NCBI GenBank assembly: GCA_963699525.1 | Contig: CAVOUI010000009.1 | Coordinates: forward strand, 62,001 to 126,000 | DNA from: SG8-41 sp963699525 | Lineage (GTDB): Bacteria > Pseudomonadota > Gammaproteobacteria > Burkholderiales > SG8-41 | Reading direction: 5' to 3' | Length of the DNA: 64,000 nucleotides | Shown here: positions 1 to 8,778 of the stretch, one piece after another | Numbering within the stretch: position 1 is the stretch's first letter | Layout of the letters: every line of letters starts with the position of its first letter | Made by a program: the position numbers and the translations under genes | The notes under the pieces: generated by a model | Databases searched by the model: none | What the model was told of the DNA's origin: nothing | The model's input: the letters and a program-made list of their open reading frames with translations, nothing else

Positions 1-1139
<1,139 letters not shown>

Positions 1140-1410
1140 GCCAGACTCTCCTCTCGTTGCGTTAAACGGCTGGAGAGATGCCGCAGGGGCGGCAAGATCT
1201 CCGGATCGCGACGAAGTGCGCGCCAACCACGCATTGCAATGGGCTCGCCCAGCACCGCCCCGGCGCTTCCGCACCGGTTCCGCGTCGACTACTGCCCATT
1301 TCACGTGTGGCCAGAGATCGTCTGGCAGACCTGCTAGTTCGGCAGCTTGTGGCCGCTTCCCCTTATCCTCGACTTCGCGGGTGGCGTCATCGAGCTGTGG
1401 TCTGAAGCCG

Positions 1411-1438
1411 AGTATAACGACTCGGAATTGCGGCGCAA
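1411..1438 (-). promoter_or_regulatory. Probable aceA promoter
   Basis: Reading leftward, TTGCGC (1438-1433) and TATACT (1416-1411) are separated by 16 bases, a sigma-70-like arrangement. It would give aceA an untranslated leader of about 265 bases. The -35 matches only the TTG of the consensus, so this is moderate evidence. Confidence 0.4.
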
Positions 1439-1467
1439 CAATTTTGTTTTATTTCCGGACCGCGCAG

Positions 1468-1499
1468 AACTAGTTGTTTTCAACTGTACTATTCTAGTA
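1468..1499. promoter_or_regulatory. Cluster of three inverted repeats, candidate operator
   Basis: Three perfect short dyads lie almost end to end: AACTAGTT (1468-1475), AGTTG-TTTT-CAACT (1472-1485) and TACTA-TTC-TAGTA (1487-1499). They sit about 30 bases upstream of the proposed aceA -35 box, where an activator or repressor dimer could bind. The binding protein is unknown. Confidence 0.45.
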
Positions 1500-1733
1500 A
1501 TCCACTATCTGGACGAAAATCTGTTTGTTATTAGTGCGATGCGTCATACTCGCCACTTGGTGAATTTGTTGCATTGCCGCAACATCAGCCATTCAAAGAA
1601 CTGCGAGTAGTCCGAGGATCCCGCTACAAAGACGGGAAATTCCCGGTGCTCCAGTTGTGCGCAGCAATTTCGCGCATCAGCGTTGCGCATCTCTGCGCAT
1701 CCGCGTGCCGGAGGGTACTCGGTGCGCGTTTGA

Positions 1734-1739
1734 TATAAT
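1734..1739 (+). promoter_or_regulatory. Perfect -10 hexamer (TATAAT)
   Basis: An exact TATAAT lies in an otherwise GC-rich stretch about 225 bases before the ATG at 1965. No good -35 hexamer is seen at 16-18 bases upstream, so an activator-dependent promoter, or chance, is possible. Confidence 0.35.
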
Positions 1740-1964
1740 TCGCGATTTTTAGATACCACTGCCGACGTTGACCGGCTCGCCGTCGCCAAGCGAGCCGCGC
1801 GATCGAAAGGGCATCAGCCAATATTGCTGCGGGGGCGGGACCGCGGAATCCGCCGGATGAGCAGTGGCCGACAGCGTCCTGCATTCCGATCGGTTCGGGA
1901 GCTTCCCGGCAACGCAGAAACATCCTCGTCACGGATCAACCCATCGAAACGGAGAAGTTACGCC

Positions 1965-3338
1965 ATGACTGAACGACTCGACCTGTTGAAGATCGCCCGG
2001 GAGGAGCAGAGCGGCGACCTGTTCAAGCTGCTCGACAGCATCTACCCGCGATCCAAGATCCAGCCGCGCGGATTTTCCGATGCGGTCATCTGGCAAGGCG
2101 GGAATTTCTCGGGCAACGTGAAACCGGTGGCGCATGCCCTAACGGACATGTTCGCGCTGAACGGCACGTTGATGGCGCTTGACGTGCTGGGGCTGCCATT
2201 TCTCGGGGTGCCGATGATGGCGCAGTTCCGGCACGATTCGAAGCTCAAGTCGCTCGAGTGGTTCGGCAAGCTCGATTACATGTCGATCAAGTGGTCCACC
2301 GCCGGCGATTTCCTGGTGAACGAGAATGGCAGGAAGGTCGTCGTCATGGGCAAGTCGGCCAACGCGCCGCTGCGTACCGCGGCCGGCGTCTACTGCAATG
2401 TCCGGCCCTACGGCACGATCACCAATGTGCGCTTCATGCCGGGCCTGCCGTACTCGCAGGACGGCAAGAAGTTCCGGGTCGACCGCGATACCGGCAACAT
2501 TCACTCCGAGATGAACACGCCGGGCGTGCGGATGGCCTATGCCGTTCGCCTGTTTCTGAGGATGGTGCACGAAACGGGACAGATCGGGCGCGTTGCGACG
2601 AAGCCCACGCAGGCCCAGGAGGACGCCGTCAACGCGGGGATCCTTCGCTGGTTGCTCCAGGGCACGAAGTTTGAGCTCAAGCGGCGCTATTCGGTGGACG
2701 CCTACGCCGAGCACAAGGTGAATGTCGACGCAATCGTTGCGCTGCTGCCGAAGGACTTCAAGGCCGGCATGGAGAAATGGGGCGGCGAGATCAACGAGCA
2801 CATCTCGGATACCAATTTCGGCATCATGCTGCACGACATGTACCAGCAGCGCAAAGTCATCGTCTACTCGACCGACCTCGACGGCGACCGGCTGACCGAC
2901 CTCATGGCCGACGCGCCCGACGTGCTGCGCGGGTGGGGGCAGAAGATACTGGGCCACGTCAAGGCCGGCGTCGACATGAACAAAGTCTGGAAGGACATGG
3001 GCTTCACCATGACCAACGGCAAGGACATGACCAGCGTCATGTACCGCGTGGAAGGCGAGCCGATTTTCGAGCAGACACTGGGTTCCGCCGACGCGATGCT
3101 GCTGCGCCTGCTCGCAGGGGATGAGACCGTCGGAGGCGAGAAACAGCCCTACGACCCGAGAATCCACTTCGTGCTGATCAACGAAGCCTACAAGGCTGCG
3201 AACCCGGGCAATGCCGAGCTCGCCCGCTGGCTCGATGCGCAGCTCGCGATCTTCGACAAGATCTATAGCGGCAAACGGCCGCGCTACCTCGAGGGCTACA
3301 ACAAGCTCAAGGAGACGATCAAGCCCTGGGGCAAGTAG
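1965..3338 (+). CDS. Uncharacterised 457-residue soluble protein
   Basis: I do not recognise this protein. The start is the ATG at 1965, seven bases after GGAGAAG; the frame is open further upstream but without a ribosome site. It has no signal peptide and no membrane segment. Composition is balanced with many Lys, Arg and aromatic residues, as in a folded cytosolic enzyme or binding protein. Notable segments are VIWQGGNFSGNVKPVAH near residue 40, VYSTDLDGDRLTDLMAD near 305, and a Lys-rich C-terminus ending KPWGK. It is monocistronic: a divergent aceA lies behind it and a strong terminator follows. The shared upstream region hints at co-regulation with the glyoxylate shunt, but this is inference from position only. 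Confidence 0.8.
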   Translation: MTERLDLLKIAREEQSGDLFKLLDSIYPRSKIQPRGFSDAVIWQGGNFSGNVKPVAHALTDMFALNGTLMALDVLGLPFLGVPMMAQFRHDSKLKSLEWFGKLDYMSIKWSTAGDFLVNENGRKVVVMGKSANAPLRTAAGVYCNVRPYGTITNVRFMPGLPYSQDGKKFRVDRDTGNIHSEMNTPGVRMAYAVRLFLRMVHETGQIGRVATKPTQAQEDAVNAGILRWLLQGTKFELKRRYSVDAYAEHKVNVDAIVALLPKDFKAGMEKWGGEINEHISDTNFGIMLHDMYQQRKVIVYSTDLDGDRLTDLMADAPDVLRGWGQKILGHVKAGVDMNKVWKDMGFTMTNGKDMTSVMYRVEGEPIFEQTLGSADAMLLRLLAGDETVGGEKQPYDPRIHFVLINEAYKAANPGNAELARWLDAQLAIFDKIYSGKRPRYLEGYNKLKETIKPWGK

Positions 3339-3374
3339 GCCGGGAGCGCCGCGGGGGCGGCGCCCCACAGAGAC

Positions 3375-3410
3375 AAAGCCCACGCCACCTTGCGGTCGCG
3401 TGGGCTTTTT
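3375..3410 (+). terminator. Rho-independent terminator
   Basis: An 11-base perfect stem (AAAGCCCACGC at 3375-3385 with its complement at 3398-3408), a 12-base loop, and a run of T through 3410. It closes the uncharacterised gene, and its A-rich left arm may also serve the leftward cold-shock gene. Confidence 0.85.
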
Positions 3411-3447
3411 GTTGTAACCGAGTCGCCGGCCGGAGCCGGCGTGGCGC

Positions 3448-3654
3448 TCAGGATACGGCCTGAATATTGGAAGCCTGCTTGCCCTTGGGTCCCTGCGTCA
3501 CCTCGAACGAAACTTTCTGGCCCTCCTTGAGGGTCTTGAAGCCGCTCATCTGGATCGCCGAGAAGTGCGCGAACAGGTCCTCGCTGCCGTCGTCCGGCGT
3601 GATGAACCCGTAACCCTTGGCATCATTGAACCACTTCACCGTACCGGTTGCCAT
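3448..3654 (-). CDS. Cold-shock protein, CspA family
   Basis: A 68-residue single-domain cold-shock protein, a small OB-fold that binds single-stranded RNA and DNA and acts as an RNA chaperone. Both RNA-binding motifs are visible: RNP1 as KGYGFI near residues 13-18 and RNP2 as DLFAHF near 26-31. The chosen ATG at 3654 (MATGTVKWFN) is the conserved family start and follows AGGTAGGTG; a 14-residue upstream extension is open but atypical. Its position beside clpS-clpA on the opposite strand is common in betaproteobacteria. Several paralogues usually exist, so a specific letter name is not assigned. Confidence 0.95.
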   Translation of the reverse strand: MATGTVKWFNDAKGYGFITPDDGSEDLFAHFSAIQMSGFKTLKEGQKVSFEVTQGPKGKQASNIQAVS

Positions 3655-3804
3655 ACACCTACCTCTGCATGAAAAAAGCGGGTGGGGCGCCCGCACGCTG
3701 TTTGAGTTTCAAGATCGCGTACGGGCCGTGCCGGTACAGCGTACAAGCTTGAAGCCAAACACCCATAGGCTTTCTAGGGCATTTGCCCTGGGAAGTCAAG
3801 TATA
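3655..3804 (-). promoter_or_regulatory. Long leader and -10 box of the cold-shock gene
   Basis: A good -10 hexamer, TATACT, lies at 3804-3799 on the minus strand, about 150 bases before the ATG. That would give a leader close in length to those of cold-inducible csp mRNAs (around 160 bases in E. coli cspA). No convincing -35 was found, and no fold was computed. Confidence 0.35.
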
Positions 3805-3895
3805 GCGCCAAATCCGCAGCCAAAACGGCACTTGATAATTTCCGTATTATGGTGAAAATACCAATCAGAGCGCGGAATTAACGGCGATACCCGAT

Positions 3896-4204
3896 ATGGC
3901 GAATCGGCAGCGCGAAGACACCGTACTCGAGGCGAAAAAGGCAAAGGTCAAGGCGCCTCCGATGTTCAAGGTGATGCTGCTGAACGACGACTACACGCCG
4001 ATGGATTTCGTGGTGTCCGTGCTGCAGAGGTTTTTCGCGCTGAGCCGCGAGAAGGCAACGCAGATCATGCTGAAGGTCCACCGTGAAGGCATCGGGGTTT
4101 GCGGCGTCTACCCGCGCGACGTCGCCGCGACCAAGGTGGAACAGGTAAAATCGTACTCCAAACAGCACCAGCATCCGTTACAGTGCGTAATGGAAGAGAT
4201 GTGA
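3896..4204 (+). CDS. clpS: ClpS, adaptor for ClpAP
   Basis: ClpS delivers N-degron substrates to the ClpA unfoldase and modulates ClpAP specificity in the cytosol. The 102-residue product has the usual length, a flexible N-terminus (about residues 1-22) and the core with MLLNDDYTPMDFV near 27-39, which contains the N-degron-binding Asn and Asp pair, plus the conserved KVHREGIGVCGVY region near 60-72. It ends one base before the ATG of clpA, so the two genes are almost certainly co-transcribed and translationally coupled. The ribosome site is weak. Confidence 0.96.
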   Translation: MANRQREDTVLEAKKAKVKAPPMFKVMLLNDDYTPMDFVVSVLQRFFALSREKATQIMLKVHREGIGVCGVYPRDVAATKVEQVKSYSKQHQHPLQCVMEEM

Positions 4205-4205
4205 A

Positions 4206-6461
4206 ATGATCGCCCAGGAACTGGAAGTCAGCCTGCACATGGCCTTCATGGAGGCCCGGCAGAAGCGCCACGAGTTCATCACCGTGGAGCACCTGCTGCT
4301 CGCGCTCCTGGACAACCCCTCGGCCTCCGAGGTGTTGCGCGCCTGCGCGGCCGATATCGAGGACCTGAGGAAGCAGCTGGCGGAATTCGTCACCGAGCAC
4401 ACGCCGGTCCTGTCGGGCGAGGAGGCGGACACCCAGCCCACGCTCGGCTTCCAGCGCGTGATCCAGCGCGCGATCCTGCACGTGCAGTCCTCCGGCAAGA
4501 AGGAGGTGACCGGGGCCAACGTCCTGGTCGCGATCTTCGGCGAGAAGGACTCCCACGCGGTCTATTTCCTGCACCAGAAGGGTGTCACGCGGCTCGACGT
4601 CGTGAACTTCATCTCGCACGGAATCACCAAGGTGCCGCAGGCCGCCCAGTCGAAGGGCGATCACGAGACCGAGACCGAGCAGGAAGCCTCGCCGGGCGGC
4701 GCGCTCGAGAACTACACGCTGAACCTCAACTCGATGGCGCTCTCGGGCAAAATCGATCCGCTGATCGGCCGCGAGAAGGAGATCGAGCGCGTGATCCAGA
4801 CGCTGTGCCGCCGGCGCAAGAACAATCCGCTGCTCGTGGGCGAGGCAGGCGTGGGCAAGACCGCGATCGCGGAAGGCCTCGCGCGCCGGATCGTCGAAAA
4901 CGACGTGCCCGAAGTGCTCAAGCGCTGCCACGTTTATGCGCTCGACATGGGGGCGCTGCTCGCGGGCACCAAGTACCGCGGCGATTTCGAGCAGCGGCTG
5001 AAGGCGGTGCTGAAGCAGCTGGTGGACAACCCCAACGCGATCCTCTTCATCGACGAGATCCACACGCTGATCGGGGCGGGAGCCGCTTCCGGCGGGACGC
5101 TCGATGCCTCCAACCTGCTCAAGCCCGCGCTGCAGGCCGGACAGTTGAAATGCATCGGCGCGACGACCTACCAGGAATACCGCGGCGTGTTCGAGAAGGA
5201 CCACGCGCTCTCACGGCGCTTCCAGAAGATCGACGTGGTTGAGCCCTCGGTCGCGGAGACCATCGCGATCCTGAAGGGGCTGAAGTCGCGCTTCGAAGCG
5301 CATCATGGCGTGAAGTACATGCCCTCGGCGCTCACCGCCGCGGCGGAGCTCTCGGCGCGCTACATCAATGACCGCCACCTGCCGGACAAGGCGATCGACG
5401 TGATCGACGAGGCCGGCGCGGCGCAGAAGATCCTGCCGAAGGCGAAGCAGAAGCGCATCATCGGCAAGCACGAAATCGAGGACATCATCGCGAAGATTTC
5501 GCGGGTGCCGGTACAGGCGGTTTCGGTGGACGACCGCAGCGCGCTGAAGAACCTTGACCGCGACCTCAAGGCCGTGGTGTTTGGCCAGGACCGGGCGATC
5601 GATGCGCTGTCCGCGGCGATCAGGATGGCGCGCAGCGGTCTCGGCAACCCGCAGAAGCCGATCGGCAATTTCCTGTTTTCGGGGCCGACCGGGGTGGGCA
5701 AGACCGAGGTCGCACGCCAGCTCGCCTACGTCATGGGGGTGGAGCTCGTGCGCTTCGACATGTCGGAGTACATGGAGCGGCACGCCGTGTCGCGCCTGAT
5801 CGGCGCGCCTCCGGGATATATCGGCTTCGACCAGGGCGGGCTCCTCACCGAGGCGATTACCAAGCACCCGTATGCCGTGCTGCTGCTCGACGAGATCGAG
5901 AAGGCGCACCCGGACATCTTCAACATCCTGCTGCAAGTGATGGACCACGGGACGCTGACCGACAACAACGGGCGCAAGGCCGATTTCCGCCACGTGGTGA
6001 TCGTCATGACCACCAATGCCGGTGCGCAGGAGCTGTCGAAATCCGGGATGGGCTTCACGCCGACCCAGCAGGCGGGCGACGAGATGGCCGAGATCCGGCG
6101 CATATTCACTCCGGAATTCAGGAACCGGCTGGACGCGATCATCTCGTTCAACGCGCTCGACCGGAACGTCATCCTGCGGGTGGTGGACAAGTTCCTGATG
6201 CAGCTCGAGGAGCAGCTCGCGGAGAAGAAGGTCGACCCCACGTTTACCGAGGCTTTGCGGGAATACCTCGCGACCAAGGGCTTCGATCCGCAGATGGGCG
6301 CGCGGCCGATGGCGCGGTTGATCCAGGACACGATCCGCTCGGCGCTCGCCGACGAGCTGCTGTTCGGGCGGCTCGCGCATGGGGGCAAGGTGACCGTCGA
6401 CATCGGTCCCGACGAGAAGATCAAGCTCGCGTTCGTCGAGGAGCCCGCCAGCGTCGCCTGA
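4206..6461 (+). CDS. clpA: ClpA, ATPase subunit of ClpAP protease
   Basis: ClpA is the hexameric AAA+ unfoldase that feeds proteins to ClpP. The 751-residue product has the expected length and order: a ClpN double-repeat domain (about 1-145), AAA domain 1 with Walker A GEAGVGKT at 212-219 and Walker B LFIDEIH near 280, and AAA domain 2 with Walker A GPTGVGKT at 493-500 and Walker B LLLDEIEKAH near 560. The small C-terminal D2 domain follows. It lies one base after clpS. No frameshift is seen. A hairpin terminator follows the stop. Confidence 0.97.
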   Translation: MIAQELEVSLHMAFMEARQKRHEFITVEHLLLALLDNPSASEVLRACAADIEDLRKQLAEFVTEHTPVLSGEEADTQPTLGFQRVIQRAILHVQSSGKKEVTGANVLVAIFGEKDSHAVYFLHQKGVTRLDVVNFISHGITKVPQAAQSKGDHETETEQEASPGGALENYTLNLNSMALSGKIDPLIGREKEIERVIQTLCRRRKNNPLLVGEAGVGKTAIAEGLARRIVENDVPEVLKRCHVYALDMGALLAGTKYRGDFEQRLKAVLKQLVDNPNAILFIDEIHTLIGAGAASGGTLDASNLLKPALQAGQLKCIGATTYQEYRGVFEKDHALSRRFQKIDVVEPSVAETIAILKGLKSRFEAHHGVKYMPSALTAAAELSARYINDRHLPDKAIDVIDEAGAAQKILPKAKQKRIIGKHEIEDIIAKISRVPVQAVSVDDRSALKNLDRDLKAVVFGQDRAIDALSAAIRMARSGLGNPQKPIGNFLFSGPTGVGKTEVARQLAYVMGVELVRFDMSEYMERHAVSRLIGAPPGYIGFDQGGLLTEAITKHPYAVLLLDEIEKAHPDIFNILLQVMDHGTLTDNNGRKADFRHVVIVMTTNAGAQELSKSGMGFTPTQQAGDEMAEIRRIFTPEFRNRLDAIISFNALDRNVILRVVDKFLMQLEEQLAEKKVDPTFTEALREYLATKGFDPQMGARPMARLIQDTIRSALADELLFGRLAHGGKVTVDIGPDEKIKLAFVEEPASVA

Positions 6462-6484
6462 ACGTCCCTTCGCGGAACCACTCC

Positions 6485-6515
6485 GCCCCGGTACCCGCGG
6501 CCCGGGGCATGTTTT
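6485..6515 (+). terminator. Terminator after clpA
   Basis: GCCCCGG (6485-6491) pairs with CCGGGGC (6502-6508) around a 10-base loop, followed by a T-rich stretch (ATGTTTTGTTG). It fits the end of the clpS-clpA transcript. Confidence 0.6.
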
Positions 6516-6674
6516 GTTGATCTGCTTAAGCGGGCACCTTCGGGCCCCAGGCTACGAGAAACGCGGTCCAGCGCTTGACGTTCCCGGGATCAAGTTACAA
6601 ACTTACGTTCGAACAACGACTGATCGTTGCCGCATGCTCGGTCGCCACAACCGACTCCAGGAGGAGGGGATTCC

Positions 6675-7036
6675 ATGAAATCAAGCTATTCGTGACGCGC
6701 GCTTCATGGGCTGCCGCGATGCTCGCGGCGGGGATTGCCGGCAGCGCAGCGGCGCAGGACGCGAACTATGCGCGCAGCCTTGCCGCCAACTGCTTCGCCT
6801 GCCACGGCACCGACGGGCGCAGCGTGGGCGGGGTCCCGCCCAGCATTGCCGGGCAGAACAAGGACTACATGCTGCAGGTGATGAAGGACTTCAAGGCCAA
6901 CAAGCGTCCTGCAACCGTGATGAACCAGCAGGCGCGGGGCTATACCGACGAGCAGCTGGAGCTGATCGCGGGCTACTTCGCGGGCATGAAGGCCGGTTCA
7001 GCGGACCCGGCGCCGTCCGCACGCGGCGGCAATTGA
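6675..7036 (+). CDS. Small c-type cytochrome, FccA-like (start frameshifted)
   Basis: A periplasmic monohaem cytochrome c of about 115 residues, with a signal peptide ending near AAAQ, the haem motif CFACHG, and a downstream Met in VMNQQ as likely axial ligand. It sits 10 bases before a flavocytochrome c sulfide dehydrogenase flavoprotein, so it is probably the electron-accepting subunit in sulfide oxidation. The start is problematic. The ATG at 6675 has an excellent AGGAGGAGG site but meets a stop after six codons; the cytochrome frame enters at GTG 6692. One missing base between 6681 and 6692 would join the two into a normal signal peptide. Either a sequence error or use of the GTG is possible. 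Confidence 0.8.
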
Positions 7037-7046
7037 GGAGGATCCC

Positions 7047-8320
7047 ATGACAGTCACCAGACGGGAATTCGTGAAGTGGATGGCGGCCTCGACCGGGGCC
7101 GCCGCAGTGGCTGGCTGCGCCGGGATGGGCGGCTCCTCCGGCGGGCGCGTGGTCGTGATCGGCGGCGGCTTTGGCGGCGCGACGGCTGCCCGTTACCTGA
7201 AGCTGTGGGCGCCCGATACCGATGTCACCGTGATCGAGCGCAACGAAACGTTCGTCTCCTGCCCGATGAGCAACCTGGTGCTGGGGGGCAACACCCAGAT
7301 CGGCAACATCACGCTGAGCTACGACGGCTTGAGAAAGCGGGGCGTGAACATTGTGCGCGATGAGGCGGTAGCGGTGGACGCGGGCGCGCGCCAGGTGCGG
7401 CTCGCGAGCGGCAAGACGCTCTCCTACGACCGGCTGATCGTCTCGCCCGGGATCGATTTCATCTACGACCAGATCCCGGGATTGAAGAGCGCCGATGCGC
7501 AGGAGCGGGTGCTGCACGCCTGGAAGGCGGGGCCGCAGACGGTAGCGCTGAGAAAGCAGCTCGAGGCGATGCCCGACGGCGGTGTGTTCGTGTTCCAGTT
7601 TCCGATGGCGCCGTACCGCTGTCCCCCCGGGCCGTACGAGCGCGTGTGCCAGGTGGCGGACTATTTCAAGAAGGCAAAGCCCAAGTCCAAGATCATCGTG
7701 CTCGACGCCAACCCCGACATCGTGTCGAAGAAGGGTCTCTTCCTCGCCGCATGGAACGGGATGTACAAGGGCATGATCGACTACCGTCCCAACAGCGAGC
7801 TCGCCGACGTGGATGTGAAGGGCATGGCGGTGAAGCTCACGTTCGACAGCGTCAAGGGCGACGTGCTGAACGTCGTGCCTCCGCACGGCGCGGGTACCAT
7901 CGCGCGGCAGGCAGGGTTGATCACCGCCAACCAGCGCTGGTGCGGCGTCGACTGGCGAACCATGGAGTCCGTCGCGGTCAAGGGCGTGCACGTCCTGGCC
8001 GATGCGACGCTGTCCGCCCCGGCGATGCCGAAGTCGGGAAGCATGGCGAACCAGCAGGCCAAGGTGTGCGCCGCTGCCGTGATCGCGTTACTCAAGGGCG
8101 AGCCCGTGGTGGAGCGGCCGGTCATGATGAACACCTGCTACAGCTTCGTGGACGGCCGAGCAGCGCGGTCCACGTCGCCTCGGTGCACCAGTACGACGCG
8201 GCGCAGAAGATGACGCTTGCGGTGAAGGGCGCGGGGGGGGTCTCCGACAAGGCGAGCGAGCTCGAAGGCACCTACGCCTGGGGCTGGGCGAGGAACATGT
8301 GGGGGGACGCGCTCGGCTGA
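7047..8320 (+). CDS. fccB: Sulfide dehydrogenase (flavocytochrome c) flavoprotein subunit, frameshifted
   Basis: The FAD subunit of flavocytochrome c sulfide dehydrogenase oxidises sulfide to sulfur in the periplasm and passes electrons to cytochrome c. The N-terminus has a twin-arginine signal (TRREFVKW followed by an Ala-rich stretch), then the FAD motif GGGFGG. Two redox Cys are visible, in SCPMSN and in NTCYSF, which form the active disulfide in the family. Near 8155 the frame breaks: the upstream frame stops at 8213, but the next frame continues with HVASVHQYDA through a conserved tail to 8320. One missing C in GGCCGAG would repair it. It follows the cytochrome gene closely and ends at a terminator. 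SoxF is an alternative name. Confidence 0.88.
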
Positions 8321-8347
8321 TCGCTGAAGTTCATTTGCCGGTATTCG

Positions 8348-8372
8348 AAGGGGCGCTTCATGCGCCCCTTTT
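8348..8372. terminator. Hairpin terminator between convergent genes
   Basis: AAGGGGCGC (8348-8356), a five-base loop, and the exact complement GCGCCCCTT (8362-8370), then TT. It ends the fcc transcript and overlaps the last codons of the leftward DUF2784 gene, so it may work in both directions. Confidence 0.7.
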
Positions 8373-8735
8373 CGTTGGCCGTATCCACCACCACGTCGCC
8401 GCGACGACGAGGGCGAAGAGCACGTACACGACGGTGAACATCCACCCCGGGAAATCGTAGAACATCACGCGGTGGATCCAGCGCGCGATGAAGCTCTTGT
8501 CTTCCTGCACGCCGCGAAGCGCATCCTCCCAGATCGTGAGCGGGCACCAGATGCCCAGCAGCGCCTCGCCCGCGACGAACGCGATCGCCGCGAGATGGGC
8601 GACCCGGAACCAGAAGTTGCGCACCCAGCGCCAGCCCGCCGCCGCTCCGATCCAGGTGAGCGCGAGCCCGCCGACCACGAATGTCACGAAGCCGAAGTGC
8701 ACCGCCAGGATGACATCGGCAAGCAAAGTGTGCAT
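8358..8735 (-). CDS. DUF2784 family membrane protein
   Basis: A 125-residue protein with about four membrane segments: the N-terminal ADVILAVHFGFVTFVVGGLA, a second near 46-62, and C-terminal segments around VVYVLFALVVAATWWW. The pattern with a conserved His in the first helix and GIWCPLTIWED matches the DUF2784 family, whose function is unknown. The start at 8735 is the ATG before the first hydrophobic helix; the ribosome site is weak. It lies 43 bases downstream of the large FAD oxidoreductase gene on the same strand and is probably co-transcribed with it. Confidence 0.8.
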   Translation of the reverse strand: MHTLLADVILAVHFGFVTFVVGGLALTWIGAAAGWRWVRNFWFRVAHLAAIAFVAGEALLGIWCPLTIWEDALRGVQEDKSFIARWIHRVMFYDFPGWMFTVVYVLFALVVAATWWWIRPTKRGA

Positions 8736-8778
8736 GGCGTTCCGTCGTGGCAGTGCAGGGCGATTGCCGAGGCGCGGC

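Larger units (their letters stand above)
1140..1964. other. Divergent intergenic region, 825 bases
   Basis: No convincing gene was seen here. The centre (about 1420-1620) is far richer in A and T than its surroundings, as expected for a promoter/operator region between two divergent genes. It holds a likely aceA promoter, a cluster of inverted repeats, and an isolated perfect TATAAT facing the rightward gene. Short open frames in this region lack a ribosome site and recognisable protein features. Confidence 0.7.

Noticed and set aside
2139..3383. 414-codon leftward frame opposite the unknown gene at 1965
   Set aside because: The rightward frame has the ribosome site, terminator and folded-protein composition; the leftward one is rich in Arg, His and Asp and has no proper start region.
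7047..8320. fccB as a true pseudogene
   Set aside because: Sequence on both sides of the single indel is fully family-like to the C-terminus, and similar indels occur in essential genes of the window, so error is more likely.
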